NCBI GenBank assembly: GCA_037783415.1
Contig: JAZGTN010000073.1
Coordinates: forward strand, 6,696,001 to 6,760,000
Origin: Leptasterias polaris
Lineage: Eukaryota > Echinodermata > Asteroidea > Forcipulatida > Asteriidae
Reading direction: 5' to 3'
Length of the DNA stretch: 64,000 bases
Numbering within the stretch: position 1 is the stretch's first letter; each line of letters starts with the position of its first letter. The notes beneath the pieces are model-generated. The model saw only the letters and a list, made by a program, of their open reading frames with translations, made no database searches and was not told the DNA's origin. A program made the position numbers and the translations under genes. This document shows, piece by piece, positions 33,011-48,000 of this stretch.

Positions 33011-36000
33011 GTAAGTCAAACTCAATCTCAAGTCAAAGTGAAATTTTTTATTTTTTCTTGGTTATTATGAGTGACAAAAAAGACACGATCCTTCATTCAA
33101 CATTGGCTTTAAAAAAAGAAGAAAAAAAGACACTATTCCAAGAGGTTTTTAGTTTTGAAGTTCATACATCTTCCTGTAGCCCCATTTATAGTGCCAATAC
33201 TCTGGACTTCGAGGAAGTCCAGAGTATTGACACTATAAATGGGGCTAATCTTCCTGATGCATTAGTGGTAGCGATCACAACTTTACCAGTCAAATGTTTA
33301 AATGAAGTACATTCACACACTCAAGTCAAAAATAACATTTGTTTTAATCTGAAAAGGAAGAAATATGAGCATTTCAAACACTGGTTGCTCAGTTTTTAGT
33401 AGTATCACAGTAGCCCACAGGTCAAGTTGAGAAATGGTGTTTACTAGCTCAGCCATGACAGCTGTCATGGCTGTAGTATTTTGTACTGGACAATGTCTGC
33501 GGGGCTAGCGTTATATAATTAGACCCAGTAACTGGGGCGCCGTACTACCTTTCTTCGAAGTTTTTACATCATCGGTCGTACAGTACTAGTGCCCCAGTGA
33601 ACGACACGTAATAATAAAGTATTATTATTATGGTCATACATCATGATCCGACTAGCGACTCTCAGTAATATCGACGGGTGCTCTGCCTCAAACCCCGTAA
33701 TCGTCACGGTCGAGGCAGGGCACCCGTCAAAAATTTTTAGACGTATGCCCTGCCTCAAAAAGGTCACGGCTACGCGGTTTGAGGCAGAGCACCCGTCGAT
33801 ATTACTGAGAGTCGCTAGTCGGATCATGATGTATGACGACCGATGATGTCAAAAATTTGAAAAAATAATAATAATAATAATAATAATAATAACTAGTTCT
33901 TATTAAAGTGCATTTTACAAACGTATCAATGCGCTTTACATTAGTGCCCTGGTCATTGGGCCAATAACATTCCTTTAATCTTTCTCAGCTCCCTGGGGAG
34001 TATACAGCCCGGGCTGCTGTGATGGCGCTCCGAAGGCTTTTTCAAACACAATATCAACCTCTACCCTTGCAGGTACCCATTTATACCCCTGAGTGAAGGA
34101 GTACAGCGCCCCACCCAGTTACTGGGTCTAGGTTATAATAAGCCCTATGGTGCCAATACCAGTGTATTCTTGTTTTGTGTTCCCGAGTTCCCACTATGTC
34201 TTGGGTCAATCCAATGCACTGAAAAGTAGAGTAATACATGAGTGGCCTTCAACTAGAAAAGAATGGTGGGCTAGTTGCAAACAATTTCTTTCCTGCAGTT
34301 GTTGTACATTTTCAGCCATTCTGTAAATTGTTACATGTTTTCCTCTTTTTAGAGTAAGAGTGATCTAGACGAGATCAATCATCGACTGAAGGAAAATGGC
34401 TTTGACCCACAGGCAGGGGACCAGGCCAAGCTGCAGGAGTTATGGCATCTATTGATACGCACCGAGGATTACTTGGCTGTAGCACAACAGACAGTTGGAG
34501 AGGCTGATCGACAACATTCTGTTGAATTGGAGGAGGTGAGTGTGGTATTGGCTCTCAAACACTCGTATTCCCAACTATAGATGGGCCGTCCAATTGAGAT
34601 TGGGCTAAATTATTTTAGTTCTACACTGTTCAGCTAATGTTTCAAAGACAATTATTAAAGACCTAATATCAACTGTAGTTGGGAAAATAGTTAACTTGGT
34701 CATTATTTGTTATCCTCGAATGCTGTCAAAACACTCACTTGAGTTTTGAAACTTGTGGCAAAAAAGATGAGTTTACAAACTTTAAACATCAGGCATAAAA
34801 TTCTTCCATTTCCATTTTCTAGTCTGGTTTGTAAATTTGTATTTATTTATTCTTAATTTTTGAGCCATTATAAAAGATTTTTAAAATGCTATCAAAATGT
34901 CTTTTTTTTGGTCAATCTTGTGCTTGAACAGGTTTCAAGTAACCTCAAATAAGGAGTTTTAAAATCTCTTTAAAAAATTCACTTTCATCAAAGATTTGTT
35001 TTATCAAGTAGTAAACCACCAGGGATTAGACAACAAGTTAATGTTAGCAATAAGTGTGTCTAAAACAATACCTAACACAATTTGACTGTCAACCATTTCT
35101 TTTTACTTCAACTTTAAGTTTACTTTTTATCAAATTGACACTGAAAGCACTGACAAATTTCTGAGGAGTTGGGACCTATCTAGGGGGCCTATTCCAGCAA
35201 AATTATGTCAATTAACAGGCTTGAAATAGTGCCCTTGGCTGGGATCGGAGTACTCAAAACACACATGATCTCCTGATAGGCCTAAATCACTATGTGCATT
35301 CTGGCTTTTTCATTTCACTGGCAGCGCCTCATTGAAATGGAACAGTCCAGATTTCACCTCATGGTTTACTCTGTTTTTGGTGTTTCGTTTTGCAATACTC
35401 TCCAACAATGCATCCAATATTTGTAGAATAAATTGTATCTGGCCAGATTAAGTCCAGGTACATTGTTTGTTTGCAAACTACATTGTTGCTGTGATCTAGA
35501 ACCAGGTCTATCAATGGTTAATCACACAATTCACACTCATTTATCATTTAACAGTCTCTATATGGATCCCCACCTGTCTGAATAGTAAATATCAAATTCT
35601 TCACATCTGTCATAATATCACCATGACCTTCGACCTTAGTAACCCTTGAACCCCCTGTGGTAGAGGTGATTGTAAATTACCATGCTTGTTATGGGGTTAG
35701 CTTCACCAACTCCCCTGGCAACCAGGTTGTCTGAACCTGGCCCCCTCAACGCACTTAATTAGATCTGGGGTAGAGTTTCTCAACACAGTAGCAGTGAGGG
35801 CCTTGGTTTCAGTACCTTGGTTCAGTGTACACATACTGCTCAATGGTCATGCTGGTACAGCAAGTCCTTGATTCATGTTCAAAGAAGTTAAGGATTTTTC
35901 TGAATTTTAATTTTGAAAATGGATTTGAATGTTGGAGGTAAGTTCTAAGTAGCCTAATGAACAGCCTTTGAATTGCTTCATGTGGATCATTGAGATACAT

Positions 36001-39000
36001 TCTGTTTAATAAAAAGTTTACCCTTGGAAAGTGTTTAATTAGTACCAGGGTTTGCCCTTAACGTTTTCAGTGACTAGCCAGCAGGACCAGTCAGCTTTTT
36101 ATTTCACTGGTCTGTCAGCTTTTGCACTTATCTATAATTCATATTTTAAATAGAGATGCTTTTCAACACTGCACAAGCCACCTCGGACGACTTCAAATTG
36201 TTGTGAATAACTTGCATTTGGCCAGCAGACCACTGTTAAGGGAGACCACACCGAGTAGCCTACTCTCTGTCCTTACTCTGTGCTCTAGCGAGACCACACC
36301 GAGTAGCCTGCTCTCTGTCCTTACTCTGTGCTCTAGCGAGACCACACCGAGTAGCCTGCTCTCTGTCCTTACTCTGTGCTCTAGCGAGACCACACCGAGT
36401 AGCCTGCTCTCTGTCCTTACTCTGTGCTCTAGCGAGACCACACCGAGTAGCCTGCTCTCTGTCCTTACTCTGTGCTCTAGCGAGACCACACCGAGTAGCC
36501 TGCTCTCTGTCCTTACTCTGTGCTCTAGCGAGACCACACCGAGTAGCCTGCTCTCTGTCCTTACTCTGTGCTCTAGCGAGACCACACCGAGTAGCCTGCT
36601 CTCTGTCCTTACTCTGTGCTCTAGTGGTAGTCACAACTTGATGACTAGCCTATGAGCCAGCAATAGCTGGGTGTAGTTTGAATGCTCTAAAGTGTGCATT
36701 TTTAATTTTAACACACTGCCTTTTTGTTTGTATGATGCAAAAGTTCAAGTTGAACATTTTTCAATTATCAGTATCTTTTTAACTTTCTGAATACAGGTCT
36801 ACTAACCTCCTTTTTGGCTAAATAATTTACTGTGGAATCCAATGAGTTAATCTTATCTGGACAGTTTCCGCTGCATATTTTGTTGCCATTTTGGCAAGAA
36901 ATTTTGCAAGAAAATGATGAAATAACTGTTTGAGCAACCTTTTAAAAATAAGTAAAATTGATGGGTTTTTTTTCTTCTCTGTGTTGAAGGTGGAGACTTA
37001 TATGGATCAGTTAAGACACTTGTCAGAAGAGCGTGAGGTACTGACCCAAGAGTTTGAAATAGAAAATGAACAACTGAAGAAAGACTTGGATAACCTCCGA
37101 GACGAGATGGCGAATGGCAAGAGTGAAGTGGCTGAGATGCTCATACAGGTATGGGTTCTTTGTTTCAAAGGTAATGAAGAGATAATTGCAGGATATATTC
37201 CAAATAGTTGAAGTGACTGTCATAGATTGGGTTTTGTCAACATAATGCGGATAAATTCAAACTTATCAAGAAATAATAAAAGTCACCTGTGAAAGTCTCA
37301 GCTGGTTATAATTTCTACTTGTTGAGCAAAAATTTCAAAAACTGTATTTTCATTAGGAACACTGAATCCATTCACGTTTCATGAGGTGGCAGTGGGTACC
37401 AAATGCATCTCTGGTCGCAGCATCATGTATAGACACCACAGAAATGTAAATGTTCAGTCAACCCTCTGTAATCTGAGAAACCATTCATGCATGAATCATT
37501 TTTTCTAATTAAAATGTTTTGGGGTGAAAAATTATCCAGCCGTATTACTTAGGGAATTCATTCTCAAAATAGTAAATACAACAGCTGCAGTGCTTCTCAC
37601 CAAGTAAATTTGTATGGTGATTAATTTTGGGGATATTTACCAATCAATCACCCTGCGTTTTACTTTCAGTACTAGTTTTATGAGTGAGCAATTTGTAATC
37701 TAGTCTATCAGTAGACACTTGTTTTTAAATTCTCTATGTATAAAGTTCTGCCTTTGTGTACTCGCCTTCAAAAGTTGTCTCTTTAAAAAATATGTTTTTT
37801 CCTTCTTTGGAAGAATTGACGGTGTTTAAATTTGTCCATTGTCTTTACTTCTCCTGTAGGAGGGGCTTGTGGAGCTAACAGAGGGTACACCCAGTGAAGC
37901 CATCGCTTACCTGCTGGTAGAGAGAAAGAGGACACTGGATGAACTAAAAGAAGCTAAACGCAAGATGGCTCACAGTCCTGGCATGACGATCACAACAAGC
38001 AAAGAGGTACAGTACCTAGTAGCTTAGCTAGAGCCTACCATTTAGATTTATTTATTTATTCAGGCAGGTTACATCATTTGCAGACATAAACAAAATATAT
38101 TTATAAGTTTCTACAAAATAACTTTCTTGAGTGAAAGTACATATTATTCCCAAATATCCAGTGTTTTTGGTGGTTTTTTATTTAAAATAAAATTTCAATT
38201 TTGTATAATTTTGAAGCTATGGTTGACCGATGGTCTGACATCTTAAAGTTGTCACCATTTGCTTGTTTTTCTCGGAAGTCATGGACTGACAAGTGTAAAC
38301 AGTTCGTTGGAACAATATTTCATGTCAAATCCTGCCCCACAAATCCACATTTTCTGGAAAAATTCAGCAATTACAGATGATTTAAATCAATGGTAGCTTT
38401 CTAGCTTTCTAAATCAATTTTAAATCAGTGTTTAGACTGAATCAAGCAAACAAAAAATGCATTTGTAAGCAAAAAGTGTTGTTTTCATTTGTATACAAAA
38501 ATTGCTTTAAAAAAAAAGAAGGGTAAAAGCAAATAATCCGTGATGCAATTTTTGCAAGCCTCCGCCAGAGCTTGTGTGAAATGCAACCTAAACAAGACTT
38601 TTAACTGCCGCTGTACGCTATCTTTAATAAGCAATCTATTAACTGATGCTGTACGCTATCTTTAATAAGCAATCTATTGTTGCAGTTTGCACTTTGATGA
38701 AAAGGCAGATGAATTAATCACCTAGAATGATTGAAATGCTAACACGATAATCACTCAGGAGTCTTTGAAATAACCCGATTTGATGATAACCTGATTTACA
38801 AACGATCTTCAGACTCCAAGAATCATATTTCACCAGGCAATGAAGTCACTGTGCATTGTGTTGAACAAACATCTCTGAAAGGAATAAATAGGTAGTGAGG
38901 ATGGCTGAAGTATACAATATACAACACTTGAACGTTGACTTCCGTTGACTACTGCTTTGGAAAAATTGAAAATTAAATTCCACTCAAAGCATTGAGGTGT

Positions 39001-42000
39001 TTGAAATGCAGTGTACATTGACTGCTGTTAATCAATGAAATCAGTACAGCTTGAAAATCAAATTTCAGTTTATGATAATTGCAGTATTTTAATTATAGAA
39101 ATTAGAATTTATACTGAGTTTTGAGGGTTAGGCCTACAAAATTAAATTCCATGAAAAGGCTTTAGCTCTGTCAGAAATTTTGAAAATGTACACTTTCAGA
39201 TGGTCGGAACAGGTGGAGACTCTAACCAACCCGTATGTCACTCAACAAAACAAGCAGCATAGTCTAAAAATAGATCACATCATGGCGTTCCATGTGCAAA
39301 CCACGAAGCAGCAGTTATAAAGCAACAAACTAAGCCAGAGCACCAAAAGCAGTGGTTTTGAAAAATGGTCTTTAATGTATTCTTACGAAGAAAAAAAGTT
39401 TAGGCTGGTGGCTTTTTGTTTTGATTACCAACCAGACCTACATAAATGTAGCACATCTATCGTATGACAATCAGGGAACCAAACCAACAATTGAATGCTA
39501 TAGACCTTTCTTTTGCAACGTCACAGCCCAACCCAGGTTGGAAAAGTATGGAAAGCCATAACTGCAAATCAAAAACAGATTGCCACAGTTTGTAGCAGTG
39601 TTACACAAATATTCAAAAATAGTGTTGAATTTGTTGGAAACAAATCAACCAATCATGGAAGGTATTTCCGTTCATGAATCTTTACAGAAAATGTTGAATT
39701 TGGTCACAACATTTTTTAACACGATTGAATGTTTTGCTAACATTCGGCCGTCCATGCCAACCGGCGCACTTTGTTTATCAACAAAAGAAAGGTCTATTGT
39801 TTTTAAATGATGCATCATGTAGTGCTGATACTCGAATGGACTCTTTGTTGTACTGCTTTGCTTAAAAGGGACTTCCTTCCACTTTTGCTGCATGGAAATT
39901 CTTAAAGAATAATTTCCAATTGTATATTTGCATGAATGTTGCATGAGTCAAACATACTTGCCTCGTTATGTTTTTGTGATTTGTGATTTGATTTTGTTTT
40001 GTTTTGTCTGCTTAATTGTGTTTGTCGCTACTTGCTGTTGATGTTCTTAGGTCCAGGAAGTTCTTGATAATGAAAGGAAGGTGATGGAAGAAGAGATGAG
40101 AGTGGAGAGGAATAATGTCAGAAAGATGAAAGATAGCATTGAACAGGTAGAGGAACAAACACCCATCTAACCCCCCCCCCCCCCACCCACCCATCCACCA
40201 AGATAAATACTAACTCTTAGAGAGGGCTAATGCATTGAAGATGAAATATAGAATTGAACAGGTAGAGGAACAAACACCGACCCCCACCCCCACCCATCCC
40301 CCACCCCAATCAGTCCTGTGATTTATGATTCTCGTTTTTGATTTCTAGTTGTAATATTAAATGTACTTAGATACATTGGAAAGAATCTTAACCTCTTCAA
40401 GAAAGTTGCTTTTTGTTTTTACTAAACTGCTACCAATGTTTTCCCCTCCTCAACCTCCTCAAGAAAGTTGCTTTTTGTTTTTACTAAACTGCTACCAATG
40501 TTTTCCCTTCTTCTTAACAAAACTTTGTTTTATCTCTATTCCTTCCTGCATGTTTCCACTAACACACTTTACTTTCTGCTGATCTTCTGCTCCTTGTTGC
40601 ATTCCGTGGTGTTTGTTTGTTGTTGAATGCACTGCCTTAGGTTTACAAAAAAGAGATAACTAGGGTGAAAACGGTGAGTCTGTATTTGTAGAAATTGAAC
40701 ACAGAGAATGCTTTGCTCAAATGTCTTCTGTGTCTGCTGTACATCCTCTATGTCAGCAAGTGGACATCAACAAGTTTGACAGGCCTGGCAGAATTACCCA
40801 GATCAACCAATGGGAAAGCTGAAATTTTCCAAACAGCTAAAATGGCAGCACTCATGAATTGCCTCAAAGCCAGTCCCAATTCCATAAAGCTGTTTTTATA
40901 AAGCACAAAAAGTAGCTAAGCATAATAACAACATGCTTACCAGATCAAGGTTACCAGCCAAAATAGCATTCCACATGTACCATTTATGACTGGTATCCTG
41001 TTCCCTTTTGCTTAGCAGAAAATTTCTAAACAAAGCTTGCTGGCCCAGATAGGCACATATTTAACTACGCACTGCATTCTCTGTGTTTCTATTTCTATAG
41101 TCTGCATGTAGTGATAGACCTTTTTAGCATTATTAGAAAACTAATCTTGGTCATTTAAACAATATACACAATAATATTGACAATAGTATAACCAAGCCTG
41201 CATTTTGCCACATTATAAAACTTTCTTGTGCTGTGTGATTTGTTTTTGTGATTTGCAAGAGCGATAAGAAAAGACAAGAGAGGAAAACCTAAGTTATTTA
41301 CATCAATTCATACTGAGGAATTGTGTTAAAAATAAAACATTTCAAGCATAAATATTTATCTGGAAAACCAAATCAAAGTATGCAAACTTTCAGACAACAT
41401 ACAAACATGTATTTACACCACCACAAAGAGTTCCTTGGTGCTGTTATTTGTACTGTTTTCAAGTTTCATGTAATATTGCAAGCACATAAGGACTCATTGA
41501 GACTATGTTCGCACCACAAAGAATTTATGAGTGATTATTTCTACTCCTTTATGTCTTACCTATTGATTTGAAAACATGCAAGCTTATTACAAGATTTTTA
41601 GGCCTAGACACAGTCACAAAGAATTCTTTATGTAATTGTTCTTCCTTTTTGTGATGTGTATTAAAGGACAACAGACTGAAAGTCTCAAACCTGGAGTCAC
41701 AAAAACATCGTCTTGAGATGGAGTGTAGACAGCAGCAACAGAAGAGCAGAGACTTAGAGTTTGAGGTACAACGTCTGAATAAGTCATTGGAGAGAGAGAA
41801 GACAGATCGTAGGGAGGAGGTTGAGAAAGTGGAACAGCAGCTCAAAAAAGGTATTTATGTCTGCACTATGGGTGTGATGATGGATGTAGCTTTTGAATTG
41901 AGTCAAGTGTGAACAAATGACTGGAAAAACAAACCAGAAAAAGTAGTTGTATTTATTTATTAATTATTTATCAAACTCTTTGTTATCAAAGATTAAGATG

Positions 42001-45000
42001 CTGCTTGCTTTGTCAGTAACAAGATCTGGGCTCAATTTCATAGGGCTGCTCAAGCAAAAGATATTGCTTAATAACATTTTGCTTAGTAGAAATGAGCAGG
42101 TTACCTGTCACTAATTGTACATGTGACATGGTAGTTTGGCTGGTAACCTTACTCTGGTAAGCATAGTTTTGTTGTGCTGGCAAAATTTTATGCTTAAGCA
42201 GCATTATGAAATTGGGCTCTTGAGGGTACTTCACTGTTTTTCATCTTCACAACTGATATTGATATTTTGAGAATCAAGATATAATATTATTATTCTACTG
42301 TTTCGCACCATCTTATAATCTATTGCAGAGAGAAATGTGAACAGAGATCTTCTCTCTTCCTATCGTTTCTATATTTTCCTTGTAGCCCTCACCTTGATTG
42401 ACCTTCTGGCCTTGTGTTGAGCAATGTTTATGGTAACACAAAAAGGAATTGTTGAGTGAGAGACCACTTAAATGAAAATATGCATCTAGTGTTTTGTCAT
42501 TGAAAATATAAAGCTATAATTTTTTTGCATACACTCCAGCGCAGGGTTTTAACAAAGGCCTTTTGTTCAGCATGACTGCACATCGTTCATCAGCGAGCCC
42601 ATTCAGTGGGTCAATTCTGCGTTCATAAATTAAAGAACTGTTGCATAGTAAAGATAATTAAGACGTGATCTGCATGGTACACAGTCATTTCAGAATGCAG
42701 TGTGTTGGAACATGGAGCCTCCTCCATGGTTGGAACATGTACTTGATGTTCAGTTATTACCTTTGTGGTGGTAGTTGATAGGATGATGTATGCATTGCGG
42801 ACAGTATAACAACATCTCATTTGCATAATGCTGTTTATGACGGAAGGATATTGTTCTTTTAATTAGGTTGATAGAATTCATTAGGGTTAGATTAGGATGA
42901 CGGCATTCTAGATGAATGGATTTATATTTTATGCTGAGGATTGTCAGTTTACCTTGGTGATGGGAATGTGGAGTGGATTTGCTAATGAGTAAAAGGTTTG
43001 TATCCAATGAGGTTTATTTGATATATTAACTAGATGGTCTAATAATTTCACGGAATGACAGAATTGAGGTGAATTTTATTAATGAAGTATAAAGATGTAG
43101 CGTTTTATTTTCAAAGAGATGAGGTTCAGTTAAACCAAGTTATAAATAACAAGTACTCATGACTTAAATAAAATAAGTGTTATTATTCAGTTATTTGTTT
43201 TTATCAAAAATTATATAAACCTGTGTGTATATTTAAAAAAATATATGAACATCTTACCCAATGTAATGTGCCATTTGCTTTGTACAATGATATTTTTCAT
43301 CACTAAAAATTTGTTAGTTTTCATGTTTGTTTGTTATATTTAATATTTACTTTTAGAATTTCTTTTCATTCGGTTTGCTGTTATTTGTTTATTTTCCGGC
43401 ATTCAGTTTCCAAAATGTAATTTTTTCCAATAATTGTTTAATGTTATTTTCAGTTATTTGAAAAATAGTCTTATAGTTTTGCCACTATTATGATAAACAT
43501 TTATATTTATTTCATGAGAATAACGAAAAACAGAACAGGGAAAAGAAAAAAGGTTGAACTTAGGCAACCAAAATTGGATCCTATTTAAAACTCATAATAG
43601 CTACATGCTTTTGTAAAATTATGATCGTTACTTGTTTACATTTACTTCTACAGTCCATTAAGTGATTGGTAGTTAGAGATGAATGAAAATGCCATTTTTG
43701 CAATAAATTTTTACCACTTTTATGATTGCTAAGAAGTAAAGTTTAGTCTAATTTCAGTGGTTTTTGAATCCCATAGATCAATGGTCAAAACTCAAGCTAA
43801 CAATCCAGCAATAAAAGATAATGTTTCACTATTTATTCAACTATGGTACATGTCAATCTGATTGATAGTACATCTACCACCCTAAATCAATATAGAGTCA
43901 TTCTTTGTCAAGGTGCTGCAGTAGGTAAAATAAATAAACTCTGAAGCCGAGGTACTAGACTAAGTAAACAGACTACAAAGAGAGACAAAACTATCCCGGT
44001 TATTTGGCATTGTTTTCATTAAATACCTAGAGAGACGGGAAGTTCAAACTAAGTGATTGGGAGTGTTGTCACGGTTACCAAATGGACTTTGATTTGTCAA
44101 AAATAATGCCGGATTCAGAGGATGGCATTCATTTGTGTAAATTGCTGGCTTCCATATTTGTTTAGTGGATTATTGCAGACCTGTTCAAGTGCAGGAGAAT
44201 TGTTTACAATCTGGTGAGGTAGAAAAACACAGTACAAAATAAAATGTTTGATTCATAACGGGACCAGCTTTTATCCAGAAGACCTGAGACCAAATATATT
44301 CTTTGAAATGGAGGACCAAAAAGGCCATTCCAAGATGGCGCTCCAGCTACGTCAACTCCAACGACCAATCACTGGCAAATTCCAGAGAGGTATTTGGTAT
44401 TTCACTTGAAAGATCAATGGTGTTTTTCTCTTCCTTGGATTGTGATTGGGCAAAACTTTTTGCAAGTTTTGAAATCAAGTTCCACTGATTTTTCTGATAA
44501 TTGTTTTTATGCCGACGTTGGAAGCGTTTTGTAAATGTATGGGTTTTTTACATGTAGCTACATTAGCAATGAGTAAATGTTGTAGACACTGCACTAGAAT
44601 GTAGGAGGTCTTTGATTCGAATCCTACCTGGGGTGACTGCGGATTTATTTGTAAAAGACTTTGAAAGTACTTTGTATACATTGCTTTACACCGGTGTCAA
44701 GGTGTAGGTGAAAAAATGCATCATCTTGTTCTTTTATCAGTTTTAATGTTTATCAATATGTATTTTTCTTGTTGTTCTTCAGATAGCCCAAAGGATCTGA
44801 CAAACTCTGAGACAACTCAGCTGAGAGAAGCTAAGAAGAAGTTAGATATGGAAGTATCAACGATGAAGTATCGAATCAAGACTGTAGAAGATGATAAGAA
44901 CAAACTCAATCAGAGAGTGAGTATTACAATGTTACTTTTTTTCTCTTTTGTATATTTATTTTATTTATTTTTCTTCATAATTTTCTCCCATTTTCTGGAG

Positions 45001-48000
45001 TGCATTTTTGCTAAATGGGAACACAACAATAAGTACAAGATTTGTGTAACAGAAGATGTGTAACTGGAAAGACTTTGCTAGGGTCAACAAATTTATTCAT
45101 TACCACCTTTGAGTTTATAAATCAAAAAAGTAGGCTTACACTACGACAAACAAGCAAAATCATTTAGATACATCAACCATTTGATTCTACAATCCCGGCC
45201 AAAATGCTTGGGCCATGTGACAATAAACAAACCCTCCCCCCTTCCCTTGCTCAATGTTGTTAACCCCAGCTGGAGTGCATACCGTGGGGGGTGGGGGCCC
45301 AACGAAATAATGGCCAGAATTGTAGGAAATGGGACCAGCCTGCCTTTTTGACCTTGTTGAAATCAAAAGGTTATTGACTCATCACTCGTTACTCATGCTA
45401 TTCCTACAATCAAGAGGATTGGTACACAAACTGGCCGTCCTACCTACCTCCATGGTCCTACACAGTCAGTCTCTCTGACTGCAACTCATCAAAAGACCAA
45501 AGTTAAAAAACCTGTGAGCAATGTCCTCATTGTCTGGGGCTACTCATCCAGTCAATAAATCTATTTATCCCACCAAAAAGTGTATTCTAATACCCCCTTC
45601 AATTGGGGTCACAGCCTTTTGTTATTGATTACACCATTTGAGGTAAGAAAACCCAGGTGCCTCTGACTGGGGACGGAACAAAACAAAAATAACTAAGGAG
45701 TCACAGTTATGTGGCAGACAACAAAAGAGGGTTTAACAGTTTATGTGAGGTGTTTATGTGGTGCTTGGGTACATGTTGGGCTATGAATTCAAAAGTGGGT
45801 GTTCAAACTGGTATTGTTGCTGGCAATTTTGAGAGAGTTTCAGAGAGTTTTGTGGAACTAGAATGTGGCTTGATATTGTCTGAGTCTGAGAGGCTTAACT
45901 TTCTACTGGTGGATTAGATTAAGGGGATTAGATTAAGGGGATTTTTTTGATACTTTGTAACTGTGGGAGTTGAAAAAGGTGCAAGATGTCTTTGTACAAG
46001 ATACAGGTAAGATATTATAGGACTTTGTAAAGCATATGATGGTATGGGTGCAGGTAAATACAAGTTAAGACACCAATGTTTAATTGTCTTTGTTTTTCTC
46101 ATGAGTTCTGAAATGAACTCACATTTTCATAGAGCTGTTTACATATGGGTCTCCAAACATTTTAATGTTGTGCATTTTGGTTGCACACAACTTACATACT
46201 GTACATGTTCATCCAACATAGGGGTGTTGGTTCAAGATGGTGTTTGTATCAGAGATCGTACTTTTCTGCAAAGCGCAGGCATGAGGTTCGTCCTACTTTA
46301 ATCTGATTTCGGATTTTGTTGCCTTTTAATAAAATCTGAACAATTGTGATCAAATAGCCTAAAATGTCCATTAAAGCCTACACCATGTGTACATGTAGGT
46401 CAGCCCTTGTACTTGATTTTCCTACTTTTTTCCAAGGACAAAAATCATGCCTGAAAGCGCAAGATGGGCAACTAGAGCTCTATTATACCATTGATAGCAA
46501 TAGTCATTGTGTGCACTGATCTAGTGTTTCATCAGAAGAAATGGCACCCGGTGCAATTACTTCACATGTCAGCCCGAGTTCCCATCTTGTGCTTGTGGCA
46601 CTATATTATCTTTGGTTTTTATGTTTTCGATTCATGATCCATTTGCTGCATGTTGCACATGGGTGCTTCACTCACCGCTATCTCAATATCTCTGTGTTAT
46701 CACACTCACACGTAGAGGTTTGGCACCCTCTTGTGTCATGCTGTGATAGATTATGCATCTATACAAACACAGTCTTGTACCAAGACTACCAACACATTAG
46801 TTTAATGTATGACACAAAATTTACAACCCAATTCTCTCTATAGCCTTTTCACACTACCGAGCCAATTCCCAAGAAATGAAACCCCAGGAAAGTCCTGGTG
46901 AACTTTAACCCCACCACCACCAAATATGAATTTCACACTTGATACAATTTTCCTGGGGAATTATAAATATCCAGAATACTAACCTGAGTTTATCTGGCTT
47001 AACCCTACTCCCAGCCAGGGGTAACTAATTCCCAGGTAATGAATATTTCCCAGGAGCCAAGTGTGAAAAAGTCAAACAAATTTTCACTGAAATTTTCGGG
47101 GAAATTCTTCTATTGTGAAAGGTGCTTGTTGTCTATCCAAAGTACCTCACTGCTCATCCAATGCTAACTGTTGCTTTATTCTGAGGATCAATTGATCATT
47201 TGAAAGTACCAGGAATGATGCCATAATATGCAAATTTGGCAAGTGACTTACTAGTACCAGGAATGATGCCATAATATGTAAATTTGGCAAGTGACAGTTT
47301 ACTTTCAACATTACAAGAGAGATTTTTGGCAGAGTTGTAATTCCCTTGTGTGGTTTTAAAATTAAGCAGATGGTTTCATTCTAGTCAATGATAATTGATG
47401 ACCTCATTTTGTGTTGTTGTTGAAGTGAAATAATGAAATCCTTCTTTTGTTCAAACTGTTTGACACAAGAAACGGAAAGAAAGTTAAAGACCAGCACTTT
47501 GCTAAGGTGAAGTCATGCATGTTTGTTTGATTCCTGTACAAATCTATTGAACTGACTCAAGGAAAAACTGAAGGCAGGAACATGCATGTAGTGTAACAAA
47601 ATAAAGCCATGTATTGTTCAATGACATCATATTAAAGTAGGTTTTAATACAGACTGTTTGGTATATACTCAGCCAAGCATGTGCTAAATGTTGGCAAACA
47701 GCCTTGTATTGTTGTATTTCACCAATATGTCAACAACAGTGAGGGAAAGATTTGCTTGAAACAAGTTTATTTCAATACATGCATGTGTAACTTTCCTTGG
47801 GAATGTCTTTTGAAGGACACCGACCTAGGGTTATATGTTACTTTCACTGAGTTGGTTGTGGGGTTATTACTGGCTCAATGCTAAAATTACTGGATTCAGG
47901 CCAGTGGTCTGGGGGCCAATGGTACAGGGGATATAGTCCTGGTGAATGCTTCATCTGTGTAGCCCCCCTCTTGACGATTGAGCCAGTTATATGGTAATGA

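Noticed and set aside
33058..33399. 113-codon frame as an exon of the coiled-coil gene
   Set aside because: It reads through the palindromic insertion and lies in intron 1; exon 1 joins exon 2 in frame without it.
36122..36655. Frames of 124-177 codons on both strands
   Set aside because: Produced by the 48-bp minisatellite; open on both strands with no independent coding signal.
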